Origin: CAXSEF01 sp964236695
GTDB lineage: Bacteria; Pseudomonadota; Alphaproteobacteria; Acetobacterales; Acetobacteraceae
Length of the DNA stretch: 12,023 nucleotides
Direction of reading: 5' to 3'
Assembly (NCBI GenBank): GCA_964236695.1
Contig: CAXSFU010000086.1
Span: forward strand, 1-12,023
Shown: piece after piece, positions 1 to 7,132 of the stretch
Position numbering within the stretch: position 1 is the first letter of the stretch
Layout: each line of letters opens with the position of its first letter
Made by a program: the position numbers and the translations under genes
The notes under the pieces: model-generated
What the model was told of the DNA's origin: nothing
Databases searched by the model: none
What the model saw: the letters and a program-made list of their open reading frames with translations, nothing else

Positions 1-46
1 CACGCTTTCTTCCTGCCCGGCCGCGGGACATTAGGATAGGCCGGCC

Positions 47-1942
47 CTAGTGGCTGGCCGCCTGCAGCGCGAGCAGGCCGGACAGCAGGCGGCTCGCGTC
101 GAGCACGCCGACGCCGGTGGCGTTGTCGTAGCCGGAGGTGGCGGAGTAGCCCCAGTTGTCGCCGGCGCGGATGTCGGTGCTGGCGGCCGCGCCGAGGCGG
201 TAGAGGGCTGGGTTGATCTGGCCGACGCGGCCGCCGAGGGCCTGGACGAACAGCGCGGTCACGCCGTTGAGCTGGGGGGCGACGAAGCTGGTGCCGCCGA
301 AGCCGTCGACCACGGCGCCCTCGGAGATGGTGGCGTAGCCGGTTTCAGGGTCGGCATTGGCCGACAGGTCGGGCATGTTGCGGCCGGGGAACAGCGGGGC
401 GAGGACCTGCTGGACCTGCGGGCCGGTGCCGAAGTTGGCCTCGAACAGCTGGCCCGGCTTGGTGGTGGTGGTGCCGGGGACGCGGAACTGGTACCAGGGC
501 AGGGTCCAGTACAAGCTGACCCCGCCGCCGTCGCCGACGGAGAACACGTCGGCGACGGAGATGGCGGCGGCGCGGCCCTGGGCGGCGGCCTCGTTCGAGA
601 TGTAGTCCCAGCTCCAGGCCTGCTCGCCGGCGACGGACAGCACGATGCCGTCGCCCAGGGTGGCGGTGAACGGCAGGGTGGTGCCGCCGGCGGCGGTGAC
701 GAGCGGGTCGGCGGCGGGGTGGTCGACGCTGTACGGGGCGTTGCAGACGGGGTTGTCGGCGGCGGGGGTGCCGTAGGACGGGCAGCCGCGCACGGTGTCG
801 AAGGCGCCGGAGTCGCCGGACGCGGCGTACAGGGTCTGGCCCTGCAGCGCCATCTCCAGGAAGGCGTCGTGGAACGCCTGCAGCTCGAAGCTGTCGCCCG
901 GGGTCTGGGTGGCGAAGTTGTAGAAGAACCCCAGCTCGGGTTGGCCCCAGCTGGTGGAGACGGTGTCGGCGATGTTCTCCGAGGCGGCGGCCTCGAAACC
1001 GTTGATGAAGTTGGCGTTGGTGACGTTGGGGGCGATGTAGACGCGCACGCTGGCGTCGGGCGCCAGCGCGCCGGACTCCTCGACGTCGAGGTCGGTCTCG
1101 CCCTCGCCGTCGCTGTTGTTGCCGGCCGCCTCCACGCCGCCGTCGACGTCGACCTTGGTGATGCGGGTGGGCGAGACGGTGAGGCCGATCTGGCTCCAGA
1201 ACGAGTAGGCGTCTGCGGGGTCGAAGTCGTTCAGCGTGACGATGCCGACCGTGGTGCCGCGGCCGCTGATGCCGCGTGTGGTGACCGGCGCCAGGTTGTA
1301 GAAGCGCGCGAAGTCGGCGGGCAGGTAGTCGCCGGGGGTGCCGCCGGCGAGCGCCGCGCCGGCCGCGCGCCGCGGGGTGCCGGCCGGCGCGGGGGTGAGC
1401 GCCGCCAGGCGGTGGCGCGGGCTGGCGTGGGCCATGGTGTCGATGCCGCCGACGCCGAGGACGCGGCCGGCGAGGCGGGCGGGGATGCGCACGGCGGTCG
1501 ACGACGCGATGCCGGTGCGCCCGCCCGCGGCGTAGCGGCGCAGCGACAGGCCGAGCGCCAGGGCGGCGGTGCCGGCGGGCGCGGTGGCCTCGATCGCGAG
1601 GTGGTTCGGGTAGACGAGGCCGGGGGTGAAGCCCATCGAGACGAGGATGGCCTTGACGCCGGCGACCTCCGCGTCGGAGGCGGCGTAGCGGGACACGAAG
1701 TCGGACACGGACAGGAAGCGGTGGTAGGCGGGCGAGCCCGGGGTCTGCAGGGCGATGGCGGCGGCTTCCGCGCCGGTCTGGTCGGTGAGCGGCAGGTAGA
1801 AGGTCAGGGCGAGGGGGTCGCCGACCGGGACGTCGCCGGCGTCGGCGGCGGCCGTGGCGGCGCGGGCAGCGCCCGCCGACGCGAGCGCGGCCAGGGCGGT
1901 GGCGAGGCAGAGGGCGAGGCGGCGCGTCACGGGGCGGAACAT
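47..1942 (-). CDS. Secreted S53 family serine-carboxyl peptidase (sedolisin/pro-kumamolisin type)
   Basis: The predicted product is 631 residues. It starts with an export signal (RR at residues 7-8, a hydrophobic stretch, AARA near residue 28). An activation prodomain of roughly 170 residues follows, then the catalytic domain from about residue 200. Catalytic residues of the family are visible: Glu282 and Asp286 in GETDLD, the oxyanion Asp377 in SGDSG, and the nucleophile Ser552 in GGTSFVAP. The C-terminus carries the D-I...G-Y-D-N-A-T-G-V-G pattern typical of the calcium site. Sedolisins are secreted endopeptidases that are active at acid pH; the prodomain is removed by self-cleavage. I chose the ATG at 1942 because an AGGAG lies five bases upstream and the signal peptide begins there. 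The frame stays open upstream to 2500 but overlaps sorB and has no homology-like content. It lies 197 bases downstream of sorB in the same direction and probably has its own promoter. The substrate is unknown. Confidence 0.93.
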   Translation of the reverse strand: MFRPVTRRLALCLATALAALASAGAARAATAAADAGDVPVGDPLALTFYLPLTDQTGAEAAAIALQTPGSPAYHRFLSVSDFVSRYAASDAEVAGVKAILVSMGFTPGLVYPNHLAIEATAPAGTAALALGLSLRRYAAGGRTGIASSTAVRIPARLAGRVLGVGGIDTMAHASPRHRLAALTPAPAGTPRRAAGAALAGGTPGDYLPADFARFYNLAPVTTRGISGRGTTVGIVTLNDFDPADAYSFWSQIGLTVSPTRITKVDVDGGVEAAGNNSDGEGETDLDVEESGALAPDASVRVYIAPNVTNANFINGFEAAASENIADTVSTSWGQPELGFFYNFATQTPGDSFELQAFHDAFLEMALQGQTLYAASGDSGAFDTVRGCPSYGTPAADNPVCNAPYSVDHPAADPLVTAAGGTTLPFTATLGDGIVLSVAGEQAWSWDYISNEAAAQGRAAAISVADVFSVGDGGGVSLYWTLPWYQFRVPGTTTTKPGQLFEANFGTGPQVQQVLAPLFPGRNMPDLSANADPETGYATISEGAVVDGFGGTSFVAPQLNGVTALFVQALGGRVGQINPALYRLGAAASTDIRAGDNWGYSATSGYDNATGVGVLDASRLLSGLLALQAASH

Positions 1943-1947
1943 CGGCG

Positions 1948-1952
1948 CTCCT
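1948..1952 (-). promoter_or_regulatory. Ribosome binding site of the S53 peptidase
   Basis: AGGAG on the minus strand, five bases before the ATG at 1942. It decides the start of the peptidase against the much longer open frame upstream. Confidence 0.75.
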
Positions 1953-2139
1953 GGATGTTGGGGGGAGTCGCGGGCGGCGGGGCGGAAGCAGGGTCTTTTC
2001 GTGGCGCCGGACGGTCCCGTGTCGGGGCGCATCGTGCCGGCCCGCCCAAGCAACACCCGTACCAAGCGCGACGGCGTGACGATGGCGTGACGACGGCGGG
2101 GCCTCGCGTCGCGGCGCGCGACCTGTCCAGGGGCGTGGC

Positions 2140-2562
2140 TCAGGATTTGCCCTTGGTGGCGGCGAGGTAGTCGATGATGGCGGCCTGGTCCTCCGGGGAG
2201 ACCGGGGCCTTGTAGACGCGGGCCATCTTGCCGACCTCGGCGGTCCATTCGGCCCGGCTCAGCGGCGGCTGGTTCAGCACCATGCCGGCGGAGTGGCAGG
2301 TCACGCAGTTGGCGTTGATCGCGTCGGCCGGGGCGCCGCCGGGGAAGACGCGGTCGCCGACCGGAAGCTCCACGCTTTCGGAGCGGAACATCATCGGGGC
2401 GGGGGCGCCGTCCCGGGCCGGATTGGGGGCCAGACCTGGGGTCGTGCCGGGGGCCAGGCCGGTGGCGGGGGCGGGCGCCGGGCCGGGGGAGGCTGCGCAC
2501 AGGGCGAGCAGGGCGGCGGCGGTGGCTGCCCTGCGCAGGGGCTTGGTCATCGTGGCTGCCAT
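2140..2562 (-). CDS. sorB: SorB-like c-type cytochrome subunit of sulfite dehydrogenase
   Basis: A 140-residue exported monohaem cytochrome c. The N-terminus is a Sec signal (KPLRR then an Ala/Leu-rich core). A Pro/Ala/Gly-rich linker of about 30 residues follows. The haem site is CVTCH, with Cys86, Cys89 and His90; Met113 in GKMARVY is the likely sixth haem ligand. The C-terminus (SPEDQAAIIDYLA) is the usual final helix of small cytochromes c. In Starkeya novella SorB is the electron acceptor of SorA and passes electrons on to a soluble cytochrome c. The gene starts 13 bases after the sorA stop, so the two form an operon. The ATG at 2562 is preferred over the ATG at 2550 because GAGGAG lies nine bases before it. 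A Cys in the signal (LALC) does not fit a lipobox, so I expect a soluble periplasmic protein. Confidence 0.88.
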   Translation of the reverse strand: MAATMTKPLRRAATAAALLALCAASPGPAPAPATGLAPGTTPGLAPNPARDGAPAPMMFRSESVELPVGDRVFPGGAPADAINANCVTCHSAGMVLNQPPLSRAEWTAEVGKMARVYKAPVSPEDQAAIIDYLAATKGKS

Positions 2563-2571
2563 GGTTCGGGG

Positions 2572-2577
2572 CTCCTC
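2572..2577 (-). promoter_or_regulatory. sorB ribosome binding site overlapping the sorA stop codon
   Basis: The minus strand reads TGAGGAG: the sorA TGA (2576-2578) shares bases with the GAGGAG that precedes the sorB ATG at 2562. This arrangement supports translational coupling and roughly equal amounts of the two subunits. Confidence 0.7.
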
Positions 2578-3814
2578 AGCTTGCGGTGATGGTGGTGGCC
2601 TCGATGCCGTTCTGCATGAAGCCGCCGGGGTTCCAGTTGGGCTCCACGGGCTGCGTGGCGCCGGTGGTGCTGGTCGCGCGGACCATCAGGGTGCGCTCGC
2701 CGCGTCCCGGGGCGGGCAGGGTCGCGGTCCAGCGTCGGAAGCCGTAGCGGCCCTCGTCGGCGCCGAGCGTCGCCGGTTGCCAGCTTGCGCCGCCGTCCGG
2801 CGAGACGTCGACGCGCGCCACCCCGGCGTCGCCGCCGAGCGCGATGCCGCGCACGGCCAGGGGGGCGTCGGGCGGCACCGCCTGGCCGGACACGAGGCTG
2901 GTGATCCAGGAGCGCGGGTTCATGCGGCTGATCGGCACCGTCGCGAAGCCGGTCTCGCCCGGACGGACGTTGGCGTTCGGGGTGTCGGGAATCCGGTAGG
3001 CGGTCTTCATCCAGAACTGGTCGTCGGGATGGTCGAGCACCTCGATGTCGCTGAGCATCTTCACCCAGTAGGTCGAGTACCAGCCGGGCACCACCAGGCG
3101 CAGCGGGAAGCCGTTGAGCAGGGGAAGCTGCTCGCCGTTCATGGCGTAGGCGATCATCACCTCGCCGTCGCGGGCGTGGTCGACGTCGAGCGATTTCATG
3201 AAGTCGGGCGCGCCGTCGACCACCGGCTCGTCCAGGCCGTTGAAGCGGACCTGCACGGCGCCCGCCTTCACCCCGGCGCGGTCGAGCACGTCGCGCAGCC
3301 GCACGCCGGTCCAGCGCGCGTTGCCCATCGCCCCGTTCGCCCACTGGCCGCCCGCGATCCTCGGCGAGAACAGGCCGCGCGAGTTGCCGGAGCACTGGTT
3401 GACCGCGGCCAGCTCCACGCGCGGCAGGGCGGCCAGCTCGTCGAGCGAGAGCGACAGCGCGGTGTTCACCTCGCCGTGCACCGTCAGCCGGAAGGCGGCC
3501 GCGTCGACCTGCTCTGGGATCGTGGCCCAGTGCCAGCGCACGAAGAAGCGATCGTTCGGGGTGAACACACCGTCGTCGAACACCTCGAACGGAGTTTCCA
3601 GCAGCGCGGGGCGGGTGCGCTGGAGGATCATCGAGCCCTTCTGCGGGAAGGCGGTGGTGAGGGGGCGCTCGCCGGGGCCGCCGGCCAGGGGCAGGGTCAC
3701 GCTGCCCGCGCCGTCCGCGGCTCGGGCGGCGCGCAGCGGGGCGAGGCCGGCGGCGCCGAGGCCCGCGCCGAGGCCGGCCAGCAGGCGGCGGCGTCCGAGG
3801 GTGGCTGCGTGCAT
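2576..3814 (-). CDS. sorA: Sulfite:cytochrome c oxidoreductase, molybdopterin subunit (SorA type)
   Basis: The 412-residue product begins with a twin-arginine signal (GRRRLLAG, then a hydrophobic Ala/Gly/Leu core ending near AARA). An oxidoreductase molybdopterin domain follows, then a C-terminal Mo-co dimerisation domain from about residue 300. Seen in the sequence: RWH at residues 93-95, matching the substrate-binding Arg55 and His57 of Starkeya SorA, and Cys141 in NQCSGNSRG, matching the Cys that ligates molybdenum. GGQWANGAMGNARW follows, and VVPGWYSTYW lies near residues 242-250. The enzyme oxidises sulfite to sulfate in the periplasm; with sorB directly downstream it belongs to the SorAB type rather than the Sox pathway. 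The ATG at 3814 has GGAGA eight bases upstream and starts the Tat signal; the longer open frame to 4102 runs through a repeat. Upstream, 3815-4023 is the probable leader; I see no convincing promoter. Confidence 0.93.
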   Translation of the reverse strand: MHAATLGRRRLLAGLGAGLGAAGLAPLRAARAADGAGSVTLPLAGGPGERPLTTAFPQKGSMILQRTRPALLETPFEVFDDGVFTPNDRFFVRWHWATIPEQVDAAAFRLTVHGEVNTALSLSLDELAALPRVELAAVNQCSGNSRGLFSPRIAGGQWANGAMGNARWTGVRLRDVLDRAGVKAGAVQVRFNGLDEPVVDGAPDFMKSLDVDHARDGEVMIAYAMNGEQLPLLNGFPLRLVVPGWYSTYWVKMLSDIEVLDHPDDQFWMKTAYRIPDTPNANVRPGETGFATVPISRMNPRSWITSLVSGQAVPPDAPLAVRGIALGGDAGVARVDVSPDGGASWQPATLGADEGRYGFRRWTATLPAPGRGERTLMVRATSTTGATQPVEPNWNPGGFMQNGIEATTITAS

Positions 3815-3822
3815 CGGCGTGG

Positions 3823-3827
3823 TCTCC
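3823..3827 (-). promoter_or_regulatory. Ribosome binding site of sorA
   Basis: GGAGA on the minus strand, eight bases before the ATG at 3814. It fixes the start of sorA at the Tat signal peptide. Confidence 0.65.
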
Positions 3828-4023
3828 GGTGTGGGCGCTGCGCCGTCCCGGGGCGGAACGGCGACGCGGTCGGGCGCGCGGCGGATGCGCCCGGGGGTGG
3901 CGGGACGGCGGCGCCGGCCGGGTCGTGGCCGGGCAGAGCGGGGGTGGTGGCGCGTCGGACGCCAGAGGGTGTTATTGACCTGCCATCCCCGACTTGTTGC
4001 CCCAAAGCGAGAAGAAAGCATGA

Positions 4024-4140
4024 TCTTTCTTGAAAGAAAGAACCAAAGAACTTTGCCCATTGGGTTCCGGGAGTGCTCGCGCGCTTGGAGTCCCATGGGC
4101 AAAGTCTTTTTGCTTCTTTTTCTCAGAAAAAGAAGAATTT
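4024..4140. repeat. AT-rich palindromic intergenic element, copy A
   Basis: Three nested inverted repeats in a small AT-rich island. The left hairpin is TCTTTCTT/AAGAAAGA (4024-4041). The right hairpin is CTTCTTTTTCT/AGAAAAAGAAG (4113-4135). A long imperfect stem joins the arms, with core CTTTGCCCAT (4051-4060) pairing ATGGGCAAAG (4095-4104) around a GC-rich loop. Apart from the loop the sequence closely matches, in inverted orientation, the element at 8674-8791. It sits between the divergent sorA and MFS genes. It encodes no transposase. I have a recollection, unverified, of similar elements scattered through Acetobacteraceae genomes. Function unknown; REP-like or MITE-like DNA, or an RNA structure, are all possible. 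Confidence 0.85.
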
Positions 4141-4147
4141 TCTTTCT

Positions 4148-4487
4148 ATCGGAAGCAACGAGCTGTGACGATGTTCATAACAGCCTTATATGCCGCGTCC
4201 TGCGGCGGGGGCAATCGTGGCCTTGGCGGCTGGGCGCTGTTCCCGGCCGCGCAAGGCGGTGGCGGCACGGGAGAGAACCGGGCGTTTCCAGAGAGTTGCG
4301 TCGTGTTCGGGGCCGGAAGTCGGGGCAATCCATCGACGGAGTGGATCGAACCAATCCCGCAACGGGCGGCGCGGGCGGCGGCGGTGCGGGCGGCGGGGTG
4401 GCACCGGGCGGCGGCGCGTGGGAGGAAGGCGCGCCCGCGCGTGCGCCGCCGCCCGCAGGGAGGGCGACCGCACGCGAAGGATGCACC
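4148..4487 (+). other. Gene-free leader region of the MFS transporter gene
   Basis: No convincing gene lies in these 340 bases. The only AT-rich part besides the palindrome is around 4170-4192, where TATATG (4187-4192) could serve as a weak -10 box; no good -35 lies at the right distance. The second half (4350-4450) is low-complexity GC-rich sequence. GAAGGA (4476-4481) is the ribosome binding site of the MFS gene. Confidence 0.4.
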
Positions 4488-5912
4488 ATGACGGGCCTGC
4501 CCGATGCGACACCGGCCGCCGTGACGGTTGCGCCCGACGCGACGGCCGCCGACGGTCCCGAGGACGCGGCCGCGCGGGCCAACATCGCGAACCGCCTGGA
4601 GCGGCTGCCGATGACCGGGCACCAGCGCAGGATCTTCGCGATCATCGCCTCGGCGTGGCTGGTGGACCAGGTGGACGTGGCGCTGCTCACCTTCCTGCTG
4701 GGCACGCTGGTGGCGGCGTTCGGGCTTTCGCCGCTGCAGGCGGGGCTGCTGGCGTCGATGACGTTCGCGGGGCAGCTCGTGGGCAACGTCGTGGCCGGCC
4801 TGGCGGCGGACCGCTTCGGGCGGCGCGGGGTGTTCCAGGCGACGATGCTGGTGTGGGGCGCGGCGAGCTTCCTGGCGGCGTGCGCGTGGAGCGCGCCGGT
4901 GCTGATGGCGGCGCGGTTCCTGATCGGGGCCGGCGTGGGCGGCGAGGCGCCGGTGGCGCAGGCGCTGGTGTCCGAGCTGGTGCCAGCCGGGGTGCGCGGG
5001 CGCTACATCGCGGTCATGGAGGGGTGCTGGGCGGTGGGCTACGTGCTGTCCGGGGCGATCAGCTTCCTCGTGCTGCCGCTCCTGGGGTGGCGCTGGGTGT
5101 TCGCGGCGGTGGGGACGCTGTCGCTGGTGGTGCTGGTGGTGCGGCGCGCGGTGCCGGAGTCGCCGCGCTGGCTGGCGGAGCGGGGGCGGCTCGCGGAAGC
5201 GGAGGCGGGGGTGGCGGCGATGGAGCGCGCGGTCGGCCTGCGCACCGGCGCGCCGCTGCCGCAGCCTGCGCGCTACGTGGCGCCGGCGGGGCACGGGGAC
5301 GGCAGGGGCCCGCTGGCGACGGTGTTCTCGCGCGAGTACGCGGGCCGAACCGCAATGGCGTTCGGGCTGTGGTTCTTCGCGCTGGTCGGGTTCTTCGGGC
5401 TGACCTCGTGGATCGCTGTGCTGCTGCGCGCGCACGGGTTCTCCACGGTGGGCTCGGTGGGGTTCGTGACCCTGATCACGCTGGGCGGCATTCCCGGCTT
5501 CGCCGCGGCGGCGTTCCTGCTGGAGCGGGCGGGGCGCAAGCCGACCACGGTGGCCTTCCTGCTGGCGTCGGCGGCGTCGGCCTGGGTCTACGGCAACTCG
5601 GCCGGCGAGGCAGCGCTGTTCGCGAGCGGGTTCGTGATGCAGTTCTTCCTGTTCGGGATGTGGAGCTGCCTGTACGCCTACACCCCGGAGCTGTTCCCGA
5701 CGCGGGCGCGCTCGACCGGGGCGGGGCTGGCCTCCGCGGCGGGGCGGGTGGGGGCGATCATCGGGCCGCTGGTGGTGCCGGAGCTGGTGCGCGCCGGGGG
5801 ACAGGCGGCGGCGTTCGAGGTGGGGGCGGCGGGGTTCGCGATCGCGGCCGCGCTGGTGGCGGCGCTGGGGGTCGAGACGCGGGGGCGGGCGCTGGAGGCG
5901 GTCTCGACGTGA
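4488..5912 (+). CDS. MFS transporter, metabolite:H+ symporter-like
   Basis: The 474-residue product has a soluble N-terminus of about 45 residues and then about 12 hydrophobic segments, as usual for the major facilitator superfamily. Family signatures: GLAADRFGRR at residues 104-113 (motif A, loop 2-3), RGRY after segment 4, PESPRWL at 223-229 at the start of the central loop, a second motif-A-like LERAGRK, and ELFPTRARSTGAG in the second half. An acidic WLVDQVD in segment 1 resembles aromatic-acid or organic-acid symporters. These features place it near the sugar/aromatic-acid porter groups, but the substrate cannot be read from the sequence. The ATG at 4488 has GAAGGA six bases upstream. 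It heads a row of plus-strand genes (amidohydrolase-fold protein, LysR) separated by hairpin repeats, suggesting uptake of a compound handled or sensed by those neighbours. Confidence 0.9.
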   Translation: MTGLPDATPAAVTVAPDATAADGPEDAAARANIANRLERLPMTGHQRRIFAIIASAWLVDQVDVALLTFLLGTLVAAFGLSPLQAGLLASMTFAGQLVGNVVAGLAADRFGRRGVFQATMLVWGAASFLAACAWSAPVLMAARFLIGAGVGGEAPVAQALVSELVPAGVRGRYIAVMEGCWAVGYVLSGAISFLVLPLLGWRWVFAAVGTLSLVVLVVRRAVPESPRWLAERGRLAEAEAGVAAMERAVGLRTGAPLPQPARYVAPAGHGDGRGPLATVFSREYAGRTAMAFGLWFFALVGFFGLTSWIAVLLRAHGFSTVGSVGFVTLITLGGIPGFAAAAFLLERAGRKPTTVAFLLASAASAWVYGNSAGEAALFASGFVMQFFLFGMWSCLYAYTPELFPTRARSTGAGLASAAGRVGAIIGPLVVPELVRAGGQAAAFEVGAAGFAIAAALVAALGVETRGRALEAVST

Positions 5913-5920
5913 AGCAGGGT

Positions 5921-6092
5921 TGAGGCTTTGCCTCAAACTCCGCCAAAGGCTCGCCTTTGGAAACCTCGATTCAGGTTTTCCTTTCCCATGCCGGTCCAGG
6001 GGCGGCTCCCTCCGGTGGCCCTTCCAACGATCCAAGAGGATCGTCGGAACCTTTGGCCACCTCCGCCTGGCGGGTTTGGGGAGAGCCCAACC
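5921..6092. repeat. Multi-hairpin intergenic repeat, copy R1
   Basis: Fills most of the gap between the MFS and amidohydrolase-fold genes. Hairpins read in order: TGAGGC-TTT-GCCTCA (5921-5935), CCAAAGGC-TC-GCCTTTGG (5943-5960), GAAACCT/AGGTTTTC (5960-5980), a long stem-loop at 6014-6061, and TTTGGG/GCCCAA (6075-6090). The first two hairpins and the tail (AGAGCCCAACCTTGCCTGC) match the other copies; the long central stem-loop is particular to this one. No gene is present. Confidence 0.8.
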
Positions 6093-6138
6093 TTGCCTGC
6101 GGTGCTATGGGGTGCCGGCGTGACCCCGGAGGACGACC

Positions 6139-7005
6139 ATGGCCATCATCGACATGCGCAACCGGCCCACCTTCCTGCACGACTTCTTCGGCGCCACGCC
6201 CGGGACGCCGTCCCACGACGTGGTGGGCTGGCTGAACCGCAGGATGGGGTCGCGCGACCCGGAGCATGTCACGCGCACGCCGGACCTGGCCGCGTACCTG
6301 CGCGAGATCGCGGCAGCCGGGATCGACCACGCGGTGATGGTGGGCCGCTCCACGCCCACGGTGCGGATCAGCAACGACGTGCTGGCCGGGCTGGCGCGGG
6401 ACTCGGGGGGCGTGCTGGTCGGGGTGGCGTCGGTCGACCCGCTGGATTTGGGGCGCGACGGGGCGGTGCGCGAGGCGGAGCGGGCGGTGCGCGAGCTGGG
6501 GCTGCGCGGGGTCAACGTCGACGCGGGGTTCTATGCCGAGCCGATGCTGGCCGACGATCCGCGGCTGCTGCCGCTGTACGAGGCGTGCGTGGCGATGGGG
6601 GTGCCGGCGTTCGTGATGTCCGGGCCGACGACGCCGGACCTGCGGTTCAACGACCCGCTGGCGGTGGACCGGCTGGCGGCGCTGTTCCCGAAGCTTCCGA
6701 TCGTGTGCTCCCACGGGTTCTGGCCGAACGTGGACGGCATCCTCCAGGTGGCGTTCCGGCACGAGAACGTCTTCGTGTCGCCGGACATGTACACGTTCCA
6801 GGCCGGCGGCGGGCGCTACGCCGAGGCGGCGAACGGGTTCCTGCGCGACCAGTTCCTGTTCGGCTCGTCGTTCCCGTTCCGGCCGATGCGGCAGGGGGTC
6901 GAGGACTTCCGGGCGCTCGGCCTGTCGGAGGAGTCGCTGGCGGCGGGGCTCGGGGGGAACGCGGCGCGGCTGCTCGGCCTGGGCGCCGGGCAGCGCCGGG
7001 GTTGA
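6139..7005 (+). CDS. Amidohydrolase_2-fold (TIM barrel) protein lacking the usual metal and catalytic residues
   Basis: The 288-residue product has the length and layout of amidohydrolase family 2 metal-dependent hydrolases: an N-terminal ID motif, AGIDHAVMVG, VGVASVDP, LGLRGVNVD, a conserved SHG..P segment (His192), and a final LFGS..P strand followed by NAARLLGL. The key sites are altered. Where the family has IDxHxH, this protein reads IDMRNRP, so both metal-binding histidines are Arg7 and Arg9. Where the family has GSDYP with the catalytic Asp, it reads GSSFP (Ser244). From memory, a subgroup annotated as amidohydrolases shares the MRxRP start and a substituted Asp. It may bind a ligand, use other chemistry, or be non-catalytic. 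The ATG at 6139 has GGAGG six bases upstream. The stop codon lies inside the next hairpin repeat. No substrate is proposed. Confidence 0.85.
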   Translation: MAIIDMRNRPTFLHDFFGATPGTPSHDVVGWLNRRMGSRDPEHVTRTPDLAAYLREIAAAGIDHAVMVGRSTPTVRISNDVLAGLARDSGGVLVGVASVDPLDLGRDGAVREAERAVRELGLRGVNVDAGFYAEPMLADDPRLLPLYEACVAMGVPAFVMSGPTTPDLRFNDPLAVDRLAALFPKLPIVCSHGFWPNVDGILQVAFRHENVFVSPDMYTFQAGGGRYAEAANGFLRDQFLFGSSFPFRPMRQGVEDFRALGLSEESLAAGLGGNAARLLGLGAGQRRG

Positions 7006-7128
7006 GGCTCCGCCTCGAACTCCCCCAAAGGCAAGCCTCTGGGCTTCCTTTCTTAAGTCATGGGATCAAAGGGCCTCACGGCCCTTTGCGGGTCTGGGCA
7101 GAGCCCAGCCTTGCCTGCCTTGCTGCCT
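7003..7128. repeat. Multi-hairpin intergenic repeat, copy R2
   Basis: Starts on the TGA stop codon of the upstream gene and ends just before the LysR ATG. Hairpins: GAGGC-TCC-GCCTC (7004-7016), CAAAGGGCC-TCAC-GGCCCTTTG (7067-7088), CTGGGC-AGA-GCCCAG (7094-7108). It shares CTTAAGT-ATGGG in its centre with copy R3 and the CAGAGCCCAGCCTTGCCTGCC tail region with R1 and R4. The strong hairpins could end or slow transcription or protect the mRNA end. Confidence 0.82.
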
Positions 7129-7132
7129 TTCC

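Noticed and set aside
50..2170. Very long open frame on the plus strand opposite the S53 peptidase
   Set aside because: It is a Gly/Ala/Val/Arg-rich frame created by the high GC third positions of the peptidase gene. It shows no domain or motif, while the minus-strand frame has full catalytic signatures.
2490..2562. SorB as a lipoprotein
   Set aside because: The only Cys in the signal is preceded by Leu (LALC), which does not fit the Gly/Ala/Ser needed before a lipidated Cys.
3960..4020. Promoter of sorA on the minus strand
   Set aside because: Some AT-richer bases (CAATAA) are present, but no -35 element lies at a proper distance and no convincing extracytoplasmic sigma-factor pair is seen.
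3198..4487. N-terminal extension of the MFS gene upstream of 4488
   Set aside because: The open frame continues far upstream over sorA and the palindrome, but the only start with a good binding site and a transporter-like sequence after it is 4488.
4030..4491. Open frame of 153 codons reading through palindrome copy A into the MFS leader
   Set aside because: Its N-terminal part (KERTKEL..., FFFSEKEE) is a translation of the repeat arms and the remainder is low-complexity Arg/Ala/Gly. The same kind of peptide arises from copy B, so it is a repeat artefact.
5921..7128. Hairpin repeats as a CRISPR array or as tRNA-like genes
   Set aside because: Repeat spacing and unit sequences are irregular, there are no spacers of constant length or cas genes, and none of the hairpins gives a cloverleaf with an anticodon arm.
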